A stretch of DNA of 64,000 nt from Erwinia oleae (GTDB lineage: Bacteria; Pseudomonadota; Gammaproteobacteria; Enterobacterales; Enterobacteriaceae): contig NZ_JNVB01000008.1 in NCBI RefSeq assembly GCF_000770305.1, positions 1-64,000 of the forward strand, in the 5' to 3' direction. Below, one piece after another: positions 18,845 to 27,864 of the stretch. The number at the start of each line of letters is the position of its first letter. Position 1 is the stretch's first letter. The translations under genes and the position numbers were made by a program. The notes under the pieces are model-generated. The model was not told where the DNA came from and ran no database searches. It saw nothing but the letters and a program-made list of their open reading frames with translations.

Positions 18845-19665
18845 TCAGGCGGACGCGGTGTGCATCATGCTCGCCATCTCATCCTTTACCGACTGAACCT
18901 GCGGCCCGATGACCACCTGAAGATTGTGCTGGTTCAGATGAACCACGCCAATGACCCGGTTGGACTTCAGCGCGGCGTCATCCACCAGGCTCATGTCTTT
19001 GACCGACAGGCGCAGGCGCGTCAGGCAATTATCCAGCGAGGTGATATTTTCCACACCGCCCAGCGCTGCCAGAATGGCCGGCGTATTGTAGCCGGACTTA
19101 CCGGCCACCGCGGCGGAGAAAGTTTTTTCGACGCTGGCGCTCTCCAGCTCACGGCCAGGCGTTTTAATATTAAAACGGGTAATGGCAAAGCGGAAAATCA
19201 GGTAGTAGCTGACGAACCAGATGGCGGCCACCACCGGCACCAGATACCATTTGGTCTGCAAACCGTGCAGGATGCCGAACACCACAAAATCGATCACGTT
19301 GCCGTCGGTGTTGCCGATGGTGACGCCCAATACCGCCATCACCGTAAAGCCCAGTCCGGTCAGCACGGCGTGGATCAAATAGAGGAACTGTTTTCCCGCG
19401 CCATACCCAGAGGGATGGCAATGGCAAACATCACCGGCAGGTAGCTGAAGGCGAATGACCCCATTTTACTCATCCAGGTAAAAATGAGCTGAAGCACGGT
19501 ATTCCCCAGGAAAGGGATCAGGGTGATCACATCGTGGCTACTGAGCGAACTGCCGATCCCCATCAGGATCCCACAGAAAGAGAGCAGCGCAACGGGCAAC
19601 ATAAAGGTCTTTCCAAGGCTCTGGAAAAACTCCCAGAGCGTGATTTTCTGTTTGGTGGCGGACAT
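18845..19665 (-). pseudogene. malX: malX PTS EIICB, internal deletion with frameshift
   Basis: From ATG 19665 (AGGAGA upstream) the frame encodes the MalX N-terminus for about 93 residues up to PLGMARENS, then runs into a stop at 19375-19377. The sequence continues, shifted in frame, as FLYLIHAVLTGLGF and reads the rest of MalX, including the EIIB phosphocysteine region SLDNCLTRLRL. Compared with E. coli MalX (530 residues) roughly 255 residues of the EIIC channel are missing and the join is out of frame at about 19384-19390. The PTS permease should be dead, while malY and malI look complete. Confidence 0.88.
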
Positions 19666-19712
19666 AGGTTCTCCTGGCAAAAAAATGCTCAGCCACTGCT
19701 GAGGTAAAAAAT

Positions 19713-19728
19713 GATAAAACGTTTTACC
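19713..19728. promoter_or_regulatory. MalI operator 1
   Basis: GATAAAACGTTTTACC is a near-perfect palindrome centred on the AAAACGTTTT core of E. coli MalI operators. It lies in the malX-malI divergent gap on the malX side. Confidence 0.8.
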
Positions 19729-19791
19729 GACCATGAATGCGCGAGCGATCACACTCCTGATACGCTTAAGAGTTTTCTTTAATTTCATGAA

Positions 19792-19807
19792 GGTGTAACG
19801 TTTTACC
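19792..19807. promoter_or_regulatory. MalI operator 2
   Basis: GGTGTAACGTTTTACC is a second copy of the operator, with two mismatches to its own dyad, 79 bases from the first and close to the malI start. It suggests autoregulation. Confidence 0.75.
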
Positions 19808-19845
19808 CATGGTGCTAAAAGCTGATACCAGCAACGGGTTAAAAA

Positions 19846-20877
19846 ATGTCGCAGAAGAAAATTACCATCAATGATGTTGCTGACGAGGCGGGTGTTTCGG
19901 TCACTACTGTATCTATGGTGCTGTCCGGAAAAGGACGTATTTCAACAGCGACCGCAGAACGGGTCAACCAGGCGATTGAAGCGCTGGGGTTTGTCCGCAA
20001 CCGTTCGGCGGCCATGCTGCGCGGTGGTGAAAGCGGCGTGATTGGGCTGATCGTGCGTGACATCTGCCATCCTTTTTATGCGGAAATGACCGCCGGACTC
20101 AGCGAAGGGCTGGAAGCGCAGGGCAAGGTACTGTTTCTGACGCAAAGCGGCGCGCGCGGTCAGAATATTGATCGCTGCTTTGATTCTTTGGCGGCGCAAG
20201 GCGTGGAGGGGATTGTATTGGGCGGCGGCGCGGAAAACGCGGCCCATCTGGTGGGTAAAGCACGCGAGCAGCAGATCGCGTTGATCTGCGCGTCACGCGC
20301 GTCAAGCCTTGATGAGACGGATACCATTCGCCCTGATAACCTGCACGCTGCGAAAATGGCAACCGAGTACCTGATCCGTCGCGGTCATCACTGCATTGCG
20401 TGGCTGGGCGGCTCCGGCTCGTCACTCACCCGCGCGGAGCGCATTGGCGGCTACTGTGCCACTCTGATGCAATACGGTTTGCCGTTCCGCAGCGAGTGGA
20501 TCGTCGAATGTGGGCGCCAGCAGCGCGACGTGGCCGCATTGACCGAGCAGCTGATCCATCAGCATCCCACTATCACCGCCGTGCTGTGCCATAACGCCTC
20601 TGTCGCGCTGGGATGCTATTTCGGCCTGCAACGCACCGGCAGAACCATCGGTAAGGGCGCAGTAGACAGCTATTATGGACAGCAGATGGCGTTGGTAGGA
20701 TTTGGCGACGTGCCGGAAGCGGAACTCACCGATCCACCGCTGACTTTTGTCACCAGTTCGGCGCGGGAAATCGGTCGCAGCGCAGCGCAGCGGCTGTTAC
20801 AGCGGATGGCGGACAGGCAGGGGGCGGTACAGAGCGTGATCCTGCCGCCGATATTGATTGAGCGGGGATCGGCATAA
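19846..20877 (+). CDS. malI: Maltose/glucose PTS operon repressor MalI (LacI family)
   Basis: This 343-residue protein has a LacI-type HTH at residues about 6-26 (INDVADEAGVSVTTVSMVLS) and a sugar-binding-fold effector domain. It matches E. coli MalI, the repressor of malXY. Two operator palindromes lie in the divergent gap. With malX broken, malI now mainly has malY and itself as visible targets. Confidence 0.93.
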   Translation: MSQKKITINDVADEAGVSVTTVSMVLSGKGRISTATAERVNQAIEALGFVRNRSAAMLRGGESGVIGLIVRDICHPFYAEMTAGLSEGLEAQGKVLFLTQSGARGQNIDRCFDSLAAQGVEGIVLGGGAENAAHLVGKAREQQIALICASRASSLDETDTIRPDNLHAAKMATEYLIRRGHHCIAWLGGSGSSLTRAERIGGYCATLMQYGLPFRSEWIVECGRQQRDVAALTEQLIHQHPTITAVLCHNASVALGCYFGLQRTGRTIGKGAVDSYYGQQMALVGFGDVPEAELTDPPLTFVTSSAREIGRSAAQRLLQRMADRQGAVQSVILPPILIERGSA

Positions 20878-20881
20878 AAAA

Positions 20882-20900
20882 GGGGCGCCGAAAGCGCCCC
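20882..20900. terminator. Bidirectional terminator between malI and ydgA
   Basis: GGGGCGC-CGAAA-GCGCCCC forms a 7-base stem, with an A-run on its left side and GATAAAAGG on its right, between convergent genes. Confidence 0.75.
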
Positions 20901-20916
20901 GATAAAAGGTTTACTA

Positions 20917-22470
20917 TTAAGGCTGCTGCAACGGCACGTTTGGTTGCGCCTGAGGTTGCGCCGGCGCCTGCGGCGCGGGCTGAACCTGCGGCATCATACC
21001 GCCAAGCATGTAGCGCGCCAGGAACTGATCGAGCGGCAGCTTATCGCCATTCATGGTCACCTGGCCGGAAGCGTATTGCAGACGGGTGACAATGTTGTTG
21101 TCCTGCTGCGTGGTCAGCTTAAACATCTGGCCCATCGCCGCCAGGCCTTTGACCTGCTGCTCGGCCAGTTTCTTCGCATCGTCTTCCTTGTAGCCTTCCG
21201 TCATCGCCACACGGGTCATCAGCTCGGTCGCCATGTCCATTGAGATGGTCAGCTTGCCGTCCAGCGTTTTCAGGACGTTATCAACCGCCTGGCCGATATC
21301 CTGCGGCTGGGCGTTACCGCCGGAGGGATCTTTAAAGTGGAGGGCCAGGTTGAAACTGCTTTCGCCTTTATCATTTTTCCAGCTCAGCGGCGCGATGTTC
21401 ACTACCGGATCGCCTTTCAGCAGCAGCGGCAGATTGGTGCTGAAAATTTCACTCATTCGCTGCTGATAGCGCTCAGGATTATCGCTGATGCCGGGCTCAT
21501 TCATCAGCGCCTGCACCTGCTGATTGTAGTTTTCAGAGAAGGCTTTCATGGCTTTGGCATCAAACTGTGACAGCTTGATGCCAAGCTTCGCCTGGCCGAA
21601 GTTCTGCTTCTGCACCTTCAGCGCATCCAGGGTGTAGTCGATGCTGCCCGAGATCAGGCTCTTATCAGAATCAAATGAGGATTTACCGTTCAGGCCTTCC
21701 GCGGTAAACGCTTCTTCGCCGTTGACCGCTGCGGTGAGTTTTTTCAGCGAGATGTGCTGATCGCCGATACGCATGCCTTCCGCGCTCAGATGCGTATTGG
21801 CGTCCAGCGACAGGCCGTTAGCGGTAAAAAGTACCGGCATGTCGTACTGATTTTTCGCGGTGAGCAGCACGCTCTCCAGCTCGCCGTTTAAGCTCACCTT
21901 ATCGCCTTTATCATCAGCATCGACCTTGAAGGTGCCGCCGTTGGAGGCAAAACGTTCGCCGGTTTGCGCATTGTTATAATCGACCGGCAGCAAATGGATA
22001 TCGGATGCCGTTGCGCCGCCGTAACCAATACGGGTTTCGGCCTTCACGATGGATTCGCCTTTGGTCATTTCAAACAGCTTTTTAACCGCATCGGTATTTT
22101 CCAGCTGCGTATGCACCGACGCCATGCTTGGGATCAGGTTAAACTTTTTCAACTGCGCCAGCGGAAAGGGGCCGTGATCGATTTTCTCGTTAAAAACCAC
22201 GCTCTGGCCTGGTTTAATGATGGAATTGTCTTCGGTTTGTGAACTGGACTGAAGTACGAACCGCGCGGTACTGCTGAACACGCCACGGTTAAAATCCTGA
22301 TAGCTGAGCCGTAAGCGGCTCTCTGGCGCCATGGTATTTAACTGAGCATTTGCGTTTTGCACCAGCTCGCCCATGTTTTTCTCAAGCTGCTTACCGGTAA
22401 ACCAGGCGGCGCCGGTCCAAATCACGCCAAGCGCAACGACCACGCCTACTGCTATCTTCGTCTTTTTCAT
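20917..22470 (-). CDS. ydgA: YdgA family protein (DUF945)
   Basis: This 517-residue protein has an N-terminal hydrophobic signal or anchor (KIAVGVVVALGVIWTGAAWF) followed by a long periplasmic region and a C-terminal P/Q/A-rich tail. It resembles E. coli YdgA (502 residues), for which no firm biochemical role is established. ATG 22470 starts the signal segment and has AAAGGA upstream; the longer frame above it covers a terminator and is not coding. It follows manA on the same strand. Confidence 0.85.
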   Translation of the reverse strand: MKKTKIAVGVVVALGVIWTGAAWFTGKQLEKNMGELVQNANAQLNTMAPESRLRLSYQDFNRGVFSSTARFVLQSSSQTEDNSIIKPGQSVVFNEKIDHGPFPLAQLKKFNLIPSMASVHTQLENTDAVKKLFEMTKGESIVKAETRIGYGGATASDIHLLPVDYNNAQTGERFASNGGTFKVDADDKGDKVSLNGELESVLLTAKNQYDMPVLFTANGLSLDANTHLSAEGMRIGDQHISLKKLTAAVNGEEAFTAEGLNGKSSFDSDKSLISGSIDYTLDALKVQKQNFGQAKLGIKLSQFDAKAMKAFSENYNQQVQALMNEPGISDNPERYQQRMSEIFSTNLPLLLKGDPVVNIAPLSWKNDKGESSFNLALHFKDPSGGNAQPQDIGQAVDNVLKTLDGKLTISMDMATELMTRVAMTEGYKEDDAKKLAEQQVKGLAAMGQMFKLTTQQDNNIVTRLQYASGQVTMNGDKLPLDQFLARYMLGGMMPQVQPAPQAPAQPQAQPNVPLQQP

Positions 22471-22533
22471 TTGCCATTCGTCCTTTAAGTCCTGGTGCCG
22501 ACACGTCCGCCCTGCGGACAACTGCCCGGCGAT

Positions 22534-22559
22534 AAAAAAACGCCCACCGGGCGTTTTTT
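22534..22559. terminator. Terminator between manA and ydgA
   Basis: CGCCC (22541-22545) pairs with GGGCG (22549-22553), extended by A7/T6 runs on either side. It would end manA transcripts and works in both directions. Confidence 0.8.
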
Positions 22560-22600
22560 GCTTAAAACCTGAATAATCATAGCAATTACCGCCGTTAACG

Positions 22601-23785
22601 TCAGCCGCTATTGCGCAAATCATTCCAGGCTCTGGCGACGCGCCCGTTACCGGCGAGCGTAACGGGAAACTCATTCGCTGCGACAAAACAGGATTCGCCC
22701 GGTTTCAGCGAGAGGCTCTCTTCACCGTGGCTGACCAGCGCCTGGCCGTCGATACAGAACAGAATGGCCGCGCTCGTCTGCCGAACGGTAACGGGTTCGG
22801 CACTCAGGTGGTGGATTGAAAAAGCGAAATCCTCCACCGGCACCGGGAAATGCTGCGTCGCGCCATCGCTTACCGGCTGTGTCAACAGGCTGGCAAACGG
22901 TTTCGCTTCAAATTTCAGATTATCGAGCAGTTCCGGGATATCAATATACTTGGGCGTCAGGCCGGCGCGCAGAACGTTATCCGAATTGGCCATGATCTCC
23001 AGCGCCACACCTTGCAGATAGGCGTGCGGCGTCTGCGCGAAGAGAAACATCGCTTCGCCTGGCTGAAGTTCAATTACGTTCAGTAGCAGCGGCGAGAAGA
23101 GGCCGCTGTCGTCCGGATAAAATTCCGCAATCAGGCGAATGGTTTCCCACGGTTCGCCGTGCTGTCCGCGCAGTGTGGCTTTGAGCACATCAATCGCAAG
23201 ACTTTTTTCTTCACCTTCCAGCGAAAGCAGGGCGGCAAACAGCGTCGCCAGGCCGTCGGTGTCAGGCAACTGAAGAAAATGTGCAATTGCCGGATGCGCG
23301 CCGGATAACGGCTGAAGAAGTGAAACGATTTCGTGCAGTTCGCGAAAGCCGTTGATCGCTTTGAAAGACGTTAAGGCATACACCAGCTCCGGCTTGTGAT
23401 TCGCATCTTTATAATTACGATGGCCGGCGGTAAGGTCGATGCCTGCTGCATTTTCCTTTTCAAAGCCCTTTTCGGCTGCCGCTTTGCTGGGGTGAACCTG
23501 AATGGAGAGCGGCTGATCGGCACACAGCACTTTAAACAGAAACGGTAACTCGCCAAAGCGGGAAGCGACTGCCGCACCCAGCAGCGCGGTTTTGTCCGCG
23601 TCAATGACCTCACGAAGCGAGCGCGTTTCTGCTCCGGTCCTGACAGATGACGGGCTTTTGGGATGCGCGCCCATCCAAAGTTCCGCCATCGGCAGCCGTT
23701 GCGGATTTTCAATACCGTAAAGTTCCGTTAATGCGCGGGGGCTGCCCCAGGCGTAATGTTGCAGCGAATTAATTAATTTTTGCAT
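22601..23785 (-). CDS. manA: Mannose-6-phosphate isomerase
   Basis: This 394-residue type I phosphomannose isomerase interconverts mannose 6-phosphate and fructose 6-phosphate using zinc. Zinc-site and family stretches are visible: PLSIQVHPSK, DANHKPELVYAL and FAQTPHAYLQG. ATG 23785 gives the conserved start QKLINSLQHYAWGS. It feeds both mannose use and GDP-mannose supply. It is divergent from fumC, as in E. coli. Confidence 0.95.
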   Translation of the reverse strand: MQKLINSLQHYAWGSPRALTELYGIENPQRLPMAELWMGAHPKSPSSVRTGAETRSLREVIDADKTALLGAAVASRFGELPFLFKVLCADQPLSIQVHPSKAAAEKGFEKENAAGIDLTAGHRNYKDANHKPELVYALTSFKAINGFRELHEIVSLLQPLSGAHPAIAHFLQLPDTDGLATLFAALLSLEGEEKSLAIDVLKATLRGQHGEPWETIRLIAEFYPDDSGLFSPLLLNVIELQPGEAMFLFAQTPHAYLQGVALEIMANSDNVLRAGLTPKYIDIPELLDNLKFEAKPFASLLTQPVSDGATQHFPVPVEDFAFSIHHLSAEPVTVRQTSAAILFCIDGQALVSHGEESLSLKPGESCFVAANEFPVTLAGNGRVARAWNDLRNSG

Positions 23786-23978
23786 GTGGATTCACCAAAA
23801 ATTTATATATCGCGTGTATTAAAACAGAAAACGGCGGTAAAGAGTCAATGCGTCATGAAATAAGCGTAATGCTGTCTCATAATGTTAAATTATTGTATGT
23901 CACCTCTGGCCCGCATCCTGCTTTTTGTGAGAGGGTAAGTGACTTATCTGTTAACTGTTGATACTTAAGGAGAGCACA

Positions 23979-25376
23979 ATGGCCGCCAATCGCATCGAAA
24001 AAGATTCAATGGGATCTGTCGACGTACCGGCTGACAAACTGTGGGGCGCGCAGACGCAACGCTCGCTGGAACACTTCCGCATCTCAACCGAAAAAATGCC
24101 GGTCGAGCTGGTTAATGCGCTGGCGCTGACCAAGCGCGCGGCGGCGAAGGTCAATGGCGATCTGGGACTGCTGCCGGCCGAGCGTACCGACGCTGTCATT
24201 CGCGCGGCGGATGAGGTGCTGGCAGGCAAGCACAGCGCAGAGTTTCCGCTCGCTATCTGGCAGACCGGCTCCGGCACGCAGACAAACATGAATATGAATG
24301 AAGTGCTGGCGAATCGCGCCAGCGAACTGCTTGGCGGTGAGCGCGGCATGTCGCGCCTGGTCCATCCTAACGATGACGTTAATAAAAGTCAGAGCTCCAA
24401 TGACGTTTTCCCGACCGCGATGCACGTTGCGGCAGTGATTGCGGTGAAAGAGCACCTTATTCCACAGCTCAATGCGCTGCGGGATACGCTGAACCAGAAA
24501 GCAGAAGCGTACAAAGACATTGTGAAGATTGGCCGTACCCACCTTCAGGATGCCACGCCGCTGACCCTCGGCCAGGAGATCTCCGGCTGGGTGGCGATGC
24601 TGGAACATAATTTCAAACATATCGAGCAGAGCATTCCGCACGTCGCCGAACTGGCGCTGGGGGGAACTGCCGTTGGAACAGGGCTGAATACGCATCCTGA
24701 ATACGCGGTTCGTGTCGCGAAAGAGCTGGCCGATCTCACGCATCAGCCTTTCGTCACCTCACCCAACAAATTTGAAGCGCTTGCCACCTGCGATGCGCTG
24801 GTTCATGCGCATGGCTCACTTAAAGGGCTGGCGGCCTCGTTAATGAAAATCGCCAATGATGTGCGCTGGCTCTCATCCGGGCCGCGCTGCGGCATTGGGG
24901 AAATCGCTATTCCTGAAAATGAGCCGGGCAGTTCAATCATGCCAGGGAAAGTGAATCCGACGCAGTGTGAGGCGATGACCATGCTCTGCTGTCAGGTTAT
25001 TGGCAATGACGTTGCGGTCAATATGGGCGGCGCCTCCGGTAATTTTGAACTGAATGTTTATCGTCCGATGATTATTCATAATTTCCTTCAGTCGGTTCGC
25101 CTGTTAGCAGATGGCATGGACAGTTTTAATCATCACTGCGCCGTTGGCATTGAGCCGAATCGCGATCGTATTTCGCAGTTGCTTAATGAATCGCTGATGC
25201 TGGTCACCGCCTTAAATACGCATATTGGTTACGATAAAGCCGCTGAAATTGCCAAGAAGGCGCATAAGGAAGGACTGACGCTGAAAGCATCTGCGTTGAA
25301 ACTGGGATATCTTACCGAAGAACAGTTTGATGAATGGGTACGTCCTGAGGAAATGGTAGGCAGCATGAAATCCTGA
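23979..25376 (+). CDS. fumC: Class II fumarate hydratase
   Basis: This 465-residue, iron-sulfur-free fumarase hydrates fumarate to malate. The superfamily signature [15 protein letters not shown] is present near residue 315, with [12 protein letters not shown] and TAMHVA-type active-site regions. TTAAGGAG (23965-23972) sets ATG 23979. It is the O2-stable fumarase, in E. coli induced by SoxRS; I did not find a clear soxbox in the manA-fumC gap. Confidence 0.96.
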   Translation: MAANRIEKDSMGSVDVPADKLWGAQTQRSLEHFRISTEKMPVELVNALALTKRAAAKVNGDLGLLPAERTDAVIRAADEVLAGKHSAEFPLAIWQTGSGTQTNMNMNEVLANRASELLGGERGMSRLVHPNDDVNKSQSSNDVFPTAMHVAAVIAVKEHLIPQLNALRDTLNQKAEAYKDIVKIGRTHLQDATPLTLGQEISGWVAMLEHNFKHIEQSIPHVAELALGGTAVGTGLNTHPEYAVRVAKELADLTHQPFVTSPNKFEALATCDALVHAHGSLKGLAASLMKIANDVRWLSSGPRCGIGEIAIPENEPGSSIMPGKVNPTQCEAMTMLCCQVIGNDVAVNMGGASGNFELNVYRPMIIHNFLQSVRLLADGMDSFNHHCAVGIEPNRDRISQLLNESLMLVTALNTHIGYDKAAEIAKKAHKEGLTLKASALKLGYLTEEQFDEWVRPEEMVGSMKS

Positions 25377-25393
25377 TTTCCATCCTATTGTAA

Positions 25394-25421
25394 AAGGCGA
25401 AGGTTTCTTCGCCTTTTTTTT
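25394..25421. terminator. fumC/tus shared terminator
   Basis: AAGGCGAAG (25394-25402) pairs with CTTCGCCTT (25407-25415), followed by a T-run. It lies between the convergent fumC and tus genes. Confidence 0.88.
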
Positions 25422-25434
25422 AGTTTAATAAATT

Positions 25435-26364
25435 TTAAATCAGCCGATCGCTGTAGAGATGAAGACGAGGAACGATCGGATACAGGGGTTTTGCATCAGG
25501 CTTGTAACGATATGTCACTTTAGTTTGATCATAATTCAGCAGTTCGCCAATTTTCGGTACGCTGCCCGCATCCGGGCAAAGCGCAATCAATGGAGAAGGG
25601 CAGGCGAATTGCGTCTGCTTTTGTTGTTGTTTATTCCACACTCTCGCTATTGGCTGGACCTTTACCGGACGTTTAATCCTCAGGACGGCTGAGGCAGGAA
25701 GCGATTTAATTGCGGCCATCTCTTCTTCTAATTTTTCCGCCCACTGCTCCCGGCTCCACGGCGCGACTGAACGCCCCGCAGCAATGCTTTTCTCCAGATT
25801 ATGCAGGATCTCTTTGTGGCTGACTTTCTTAATAATATGCTTGTTTGCCCAGCCAAAACGCACGGAATCAGGCGCGTCGAGAAGCGTAATTGAACGATAT
25901 GCGTTCAGCGTTATAAGGCCAGGGATATGTGTATGGACAAATTCAAAGCGTTCTTCACTGGCCACGCCCGACTCAATGGTAATAATTTCTTCGAGTCGTT
26001 TCTTCAGGTTATTAATGCTTTCTGTAATCTGATGGATTGCCATAAACGCCTGGGGCGCTGCTTCAACGCATATTACACCCGGTAAACGCACGGCAGCTTT
26101 CGTACTGATCGTTTCCGACTGATGATGTATAAAAAGACGGGTGAAATGTTTGAGTGTGCGGTCAAGAGCCGGTTGGGCCAGATGCTGCTCAACCGCAATC
26201 TGGTTGACAGGTTCATGCTCGTTTCCCTTATTGATAGCAGGTAATTCAAACACGCGGGCAGCAAACAAGCGTTGCTCTTGCAGCCTGTCGCAAAGGGCAG
26301 AAAGGCTTGTTTCCAGGTCGGCGACGCAGCGGTGCAGCCTGTCGATAGCATCATGGCGACTCAT
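25435..26364 (-). CDS. tus: Replication terminus site-binding protein Tus
   Basis: This 309-residue monomeric protein binds Ter sites and arrests replication forks from one side. It shares long stretches with E. coli Tus, such as KAAVRLPGV, HIPGLITLNAYR, RFGWANKHIIKK and IKRPVKVQPIARVW, the last in the DNA-contacting core. The promoter region carries a Ter site, so the gene is probably self-repressed as in E. coli. It is convergent with fumC. Confidence 0.96.
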   Translation of the reverse strand: MSRHDAIDRLHRCVADLETSLSALCDRLQEQRLFAARVFELPAINKGNEHEPVNQIAVEQHLAQPALDRTLKHFTRLFIHHQSETISTKAAVRLPGVICVEAAPQAFMAIHQITESINNLKKRLEEIITIESGVASEERFEFVHTHIPGLITLNAYRSITLLDAPDSVRFGWANKHIIKKVSHKEILHNLEKSIAAGRSVAPWSREQWAEKLEEEMAAIKSLPASAVLRIKRPVKVQPIARVWNKQQQKQTQFACPSPLIALCPDAGSVPKIGELLNYDQTKVTYRYKPDAKPLYPIVPRLHLYSDRLI

Positions 26365-26372
26365 ATTTATCC

Positions 26373-26388
26373 TTAGTTACAACATGCT
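26373..26388 (-). other. Ter site (TerB-like) at the tus promoter
   Basis: The minus strand reads AGCATGTTGTAACTAA, a full match to the enterobacterial Ter core AGnATGTTGTAACTAA. It starts 9 bases upstream of the tus start, the place of E. coli TerB. By comparison with TerB, the blocking face points to higher coordinates, so forks moving right to left would be stopped. Confidence 0.92.
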
Positions 26389-26483
26389 TAAAAGCTGGAA
26401 AATACTTCGCAGTGATATCCGTTATATTAGCAAAGACATTAATGATTAAAGAAGAAAAATTAATAAGAGCAGGGGAGACGATG

Positions 26484-26514
26484 CTGGCTGCGCCAATGGG
26501 GCCGACGCAGCCGG
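26484..26514 (-). terminator. Stem-loop downstream of the H-NS-family gene
   Basis: GGCTGCG (26486-26492) pairs with CGCAGCC (26506-26512), extended by two weaker pairs, just after the stop of the H-NS-family gene on the minus strand. The T-rich stretch follows only at a distance, so termination is uncertain. Confidence 0.4.
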
Positions 26515-26520
26515 GAGAAA

Positions 26521-26922
26521 TTAAATCAGGAAGTCTTCCAGTTTTTTACCCTGGTCAAGCGCCTGCTTAATAATTGCAGGCGTACGACCCTGGCCGGTCC
26601 ATGATTTGGTTTCGCCATTCTCGTCTTTATACTGGTATTTTGCCGGACGCGGTGCACGCTTGGAACGTGATTTAGCAGAACCCGCATCAACAGAAGTCAG
26701 TTCGCTAAGATCGATACCGTCGTCGAGCAGCATTTGACGATATTTAGCCAACTTCTCTTCTTTTTCTTTGATTTCAGAAGCCAGTGCCGCTTCCGAATCA
26801 CGACGCTCGTTAACAACGGCTTCGAGTTTTTCCAGCATCTCTTCAAGTTCAGTTAAAGAAACTTCACGAGCCTGTGCACGAAGAGTTCGAATGTTATTTA
26901 ATACTTTCAGAGTTTCGCTCAT
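26521..26922 (-). CDS. H-NS-family nucleoid protein
   Basis: This 133-residue protein has the H-NS layout: an N-terminal oligomerisation helix ([20 protein letters not shown]), a coiled-coil to about residue 65, a linker, and a C-terminal AT-hook-like DNA-binding domain with [15 protein letters not shown]. It would bind and silence AT-rich DNA. Several features are StpA-like or paralog-like: V replaces the conserved H-NS Cys21, the protein ends DFLI, and it is not next to tdk/galU. ATG 26922 matches the family start SETLKVLNN. It lies between two Ter sites. Confidence 0.85.
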   Translation of the reverse strand: MSETLKVLNNIRTLRAQAREVSLTELEEMLEKLEAVVNERRDSEAALASEIKEKEEKLAKYRQMLLDDGIDLSELTSVDAGSAKSRSKRAPRPAKYQYKDENGETKSWTGQGRTPAIIKQALDQGKKLEDFLI

Positions 26923-27075
26923 AAAGAAATCCGTAGTGTTGGGTTGAAAATTAATCAGTGTACGATTCGAAGGCCAGTGTACAGATAAATTCGTCGGTAA
27001 AAAACACCTAATTAATAAAATAATGCGCAATTACCACTGTTTTTCTTTTTTTATGCGAAGACGATCAACCATCAG

Positions 27076-27093
27076 ATGTAAATACATTTACAT
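27076..27093. promoter_or_regulatory. AT-rich palindrome upstream of the H-NS-family gene
   Basis: ATGTAAAT (27076-27083) and ATTTACAT (27086-27093) form an 18-base palindrome about 155 bases before the H-NS-family start. It could be an operator or an H-NS autoregulation region. The rest of 26923-27141 is AT-rich and shows no gene. Confidence 0.4.
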
Positions 27094-27141
27094 TATTGAG
27101 ACAAATCTTAACGGATAAGTACCGTTTTACGGCGGCGCTTA

Positions 27142-27285
27142 ATGTTGATGCGAGTAAGTCATGTTACTGAACGCGATAAAGAAAGATGGAAGGCAAATAA
27201 TCCGCGTTCGATTACCATTCGATTCATCCGACACCATGCCGTGAATAGTCATAAAAGAAATTTACGTTATCGCTTCCTTCGTTAA
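27142..27285 (+). CDS. Candidate 47-residue very basic small protein
   Basis: An open frame from ATG 27142 to TAA 27283-27285 encodes a peptide unusually rich in R, K and H (about a third of residues, ending LRYRFLR). No strong ribosome site precedes it; there is only a GGCGGCG stretch. An intrinsic terminator follows at 27310 on the same strand, which suggests some rightward transcript exists. It may equally be part of a non-coding RNA or chance. I recognise no family. Confidence 0.2.
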   Translation: MLMRVSHVTERDKERWKANNPRSITIRFIRHHAVNSHKRNLRYRFLR

Positions 27286-27309
27286 GCCGAGTAAAAGACG
27301 GGGACAATC

Positions 27310-27336
27310 AGGATGGTAAGTTATCATCCTTTTTTA
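27310..27336 (+). terminator. Orphan intrinsic terminator abutting the second Ter site
   Basis: AGGATGG (27310-27316) pairs with TCATCCT (27324-27330), followed by TTTTTA on the plus strand. No annotated plus-strand gene precedes it. Confidence 0.5.
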
Positions 27337-27349
27337 GTTACAACATACT
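27334..27349 (-). other. Second Ter site
   Basis: The minus strand reads AGTATGTTGTAACTAA, again a full match to the Ter core and identical to the E. coli TerB core. It has the same orientation as the site at 26373, about 960 bases away. Tus bound here would also stop forks moving right to left. Confidence 0.9.
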
Positions 27350-27515
27350 AATATTATTAATAATACCGTTGCTTTAAATTCATACTCCTGATGAGACACA
27401 GAGTCGCTTCATATAAGAACAAGGTCAGGCAGGTTGAAGGGTGTTACTACTGAAGAAACGAAGCGATGAAATAATGACTGAAGGGGAGATGAATATGTTT
27501 ATCGTTTTCAACTCT

Positions 27516-27542
27516 CTGCCGTCAGAGGATTACTGACGGCAG
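27516..27542 (-). terminator. Stem-loop downstream of the DUF1471 pair
   Basis: CTGCCGTCAG (27516-27525) and CTGACGGCAG (27533-27542) form a perfect 10-base stem with a 7-base loop just after the stop of the gene at 27555. There is no T-run. Confidence 0.6.
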
Positions 27543-27554
27543 CTGAGGCGGGCG

Positions 27555-27812
27555 TTAATTATAGATAATGGCGGTGCCATGGAGATTGTTCTGACCAGAG
27601 GTCGAAACGATGCGGAACGCCTTTGCGCCAGCGCGATCGGCTTTTGTCGACAGTTGCGATTCCAGCGAGGTAAGACTGCTGCTGCCAGTCGCACTTATTA
27701 CGCCTGCACGTTGTTGTTCAACGGGCGTATTTACCACTAACTCAGCCGCCGCAGCGTTAAAAACAAACACGCTAAATATTGTGGAGACGATTAACCGTGT
27801 TACGTTTTTCAT
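27555..27812 (-). CDS. YdgH/BhsA/McbA-like periplasmic protein (copy 2)
   Basis: This 85-residue protein has a signal peptide ending NAAAA and then a DUF1471-type small domain: GVISATGSSSLTSLESQLSTKADRAGAKAFRIVS ends in a GTAIIY-type strand. This family includes stress- and biofilm-linked E. coli proteins BhsA, McbA and YdgH. ATG 27812 has AAGG 8 bases upstream. It is a tandem paralog of the gene at 27865, 52 bases away, and is probably co-transcribed with it. The specific role is unknown. Confidence 0.8.
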   Translation of the reverse strand: MKNVTRLIVSTIFSVFVFNAAAAELVVNTPVEQQRAGVISATGSSSLTSLESQLSTKADRAGAKAFRIVSTSGQNNLHGTAIIYN

Positions 27813-27864
27813 AAAATTTACCTTAAGGGTAGGGAACTGATATTTAATTACGCACGCTGCGTAA

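Noticed and set aside
19375-19788. Separate short genes for the two malX pieces.
   Set aside because: Both pieces align with one MalX protein in order; the second piece has no proper start, so a single pseudogene is the simpler reading.
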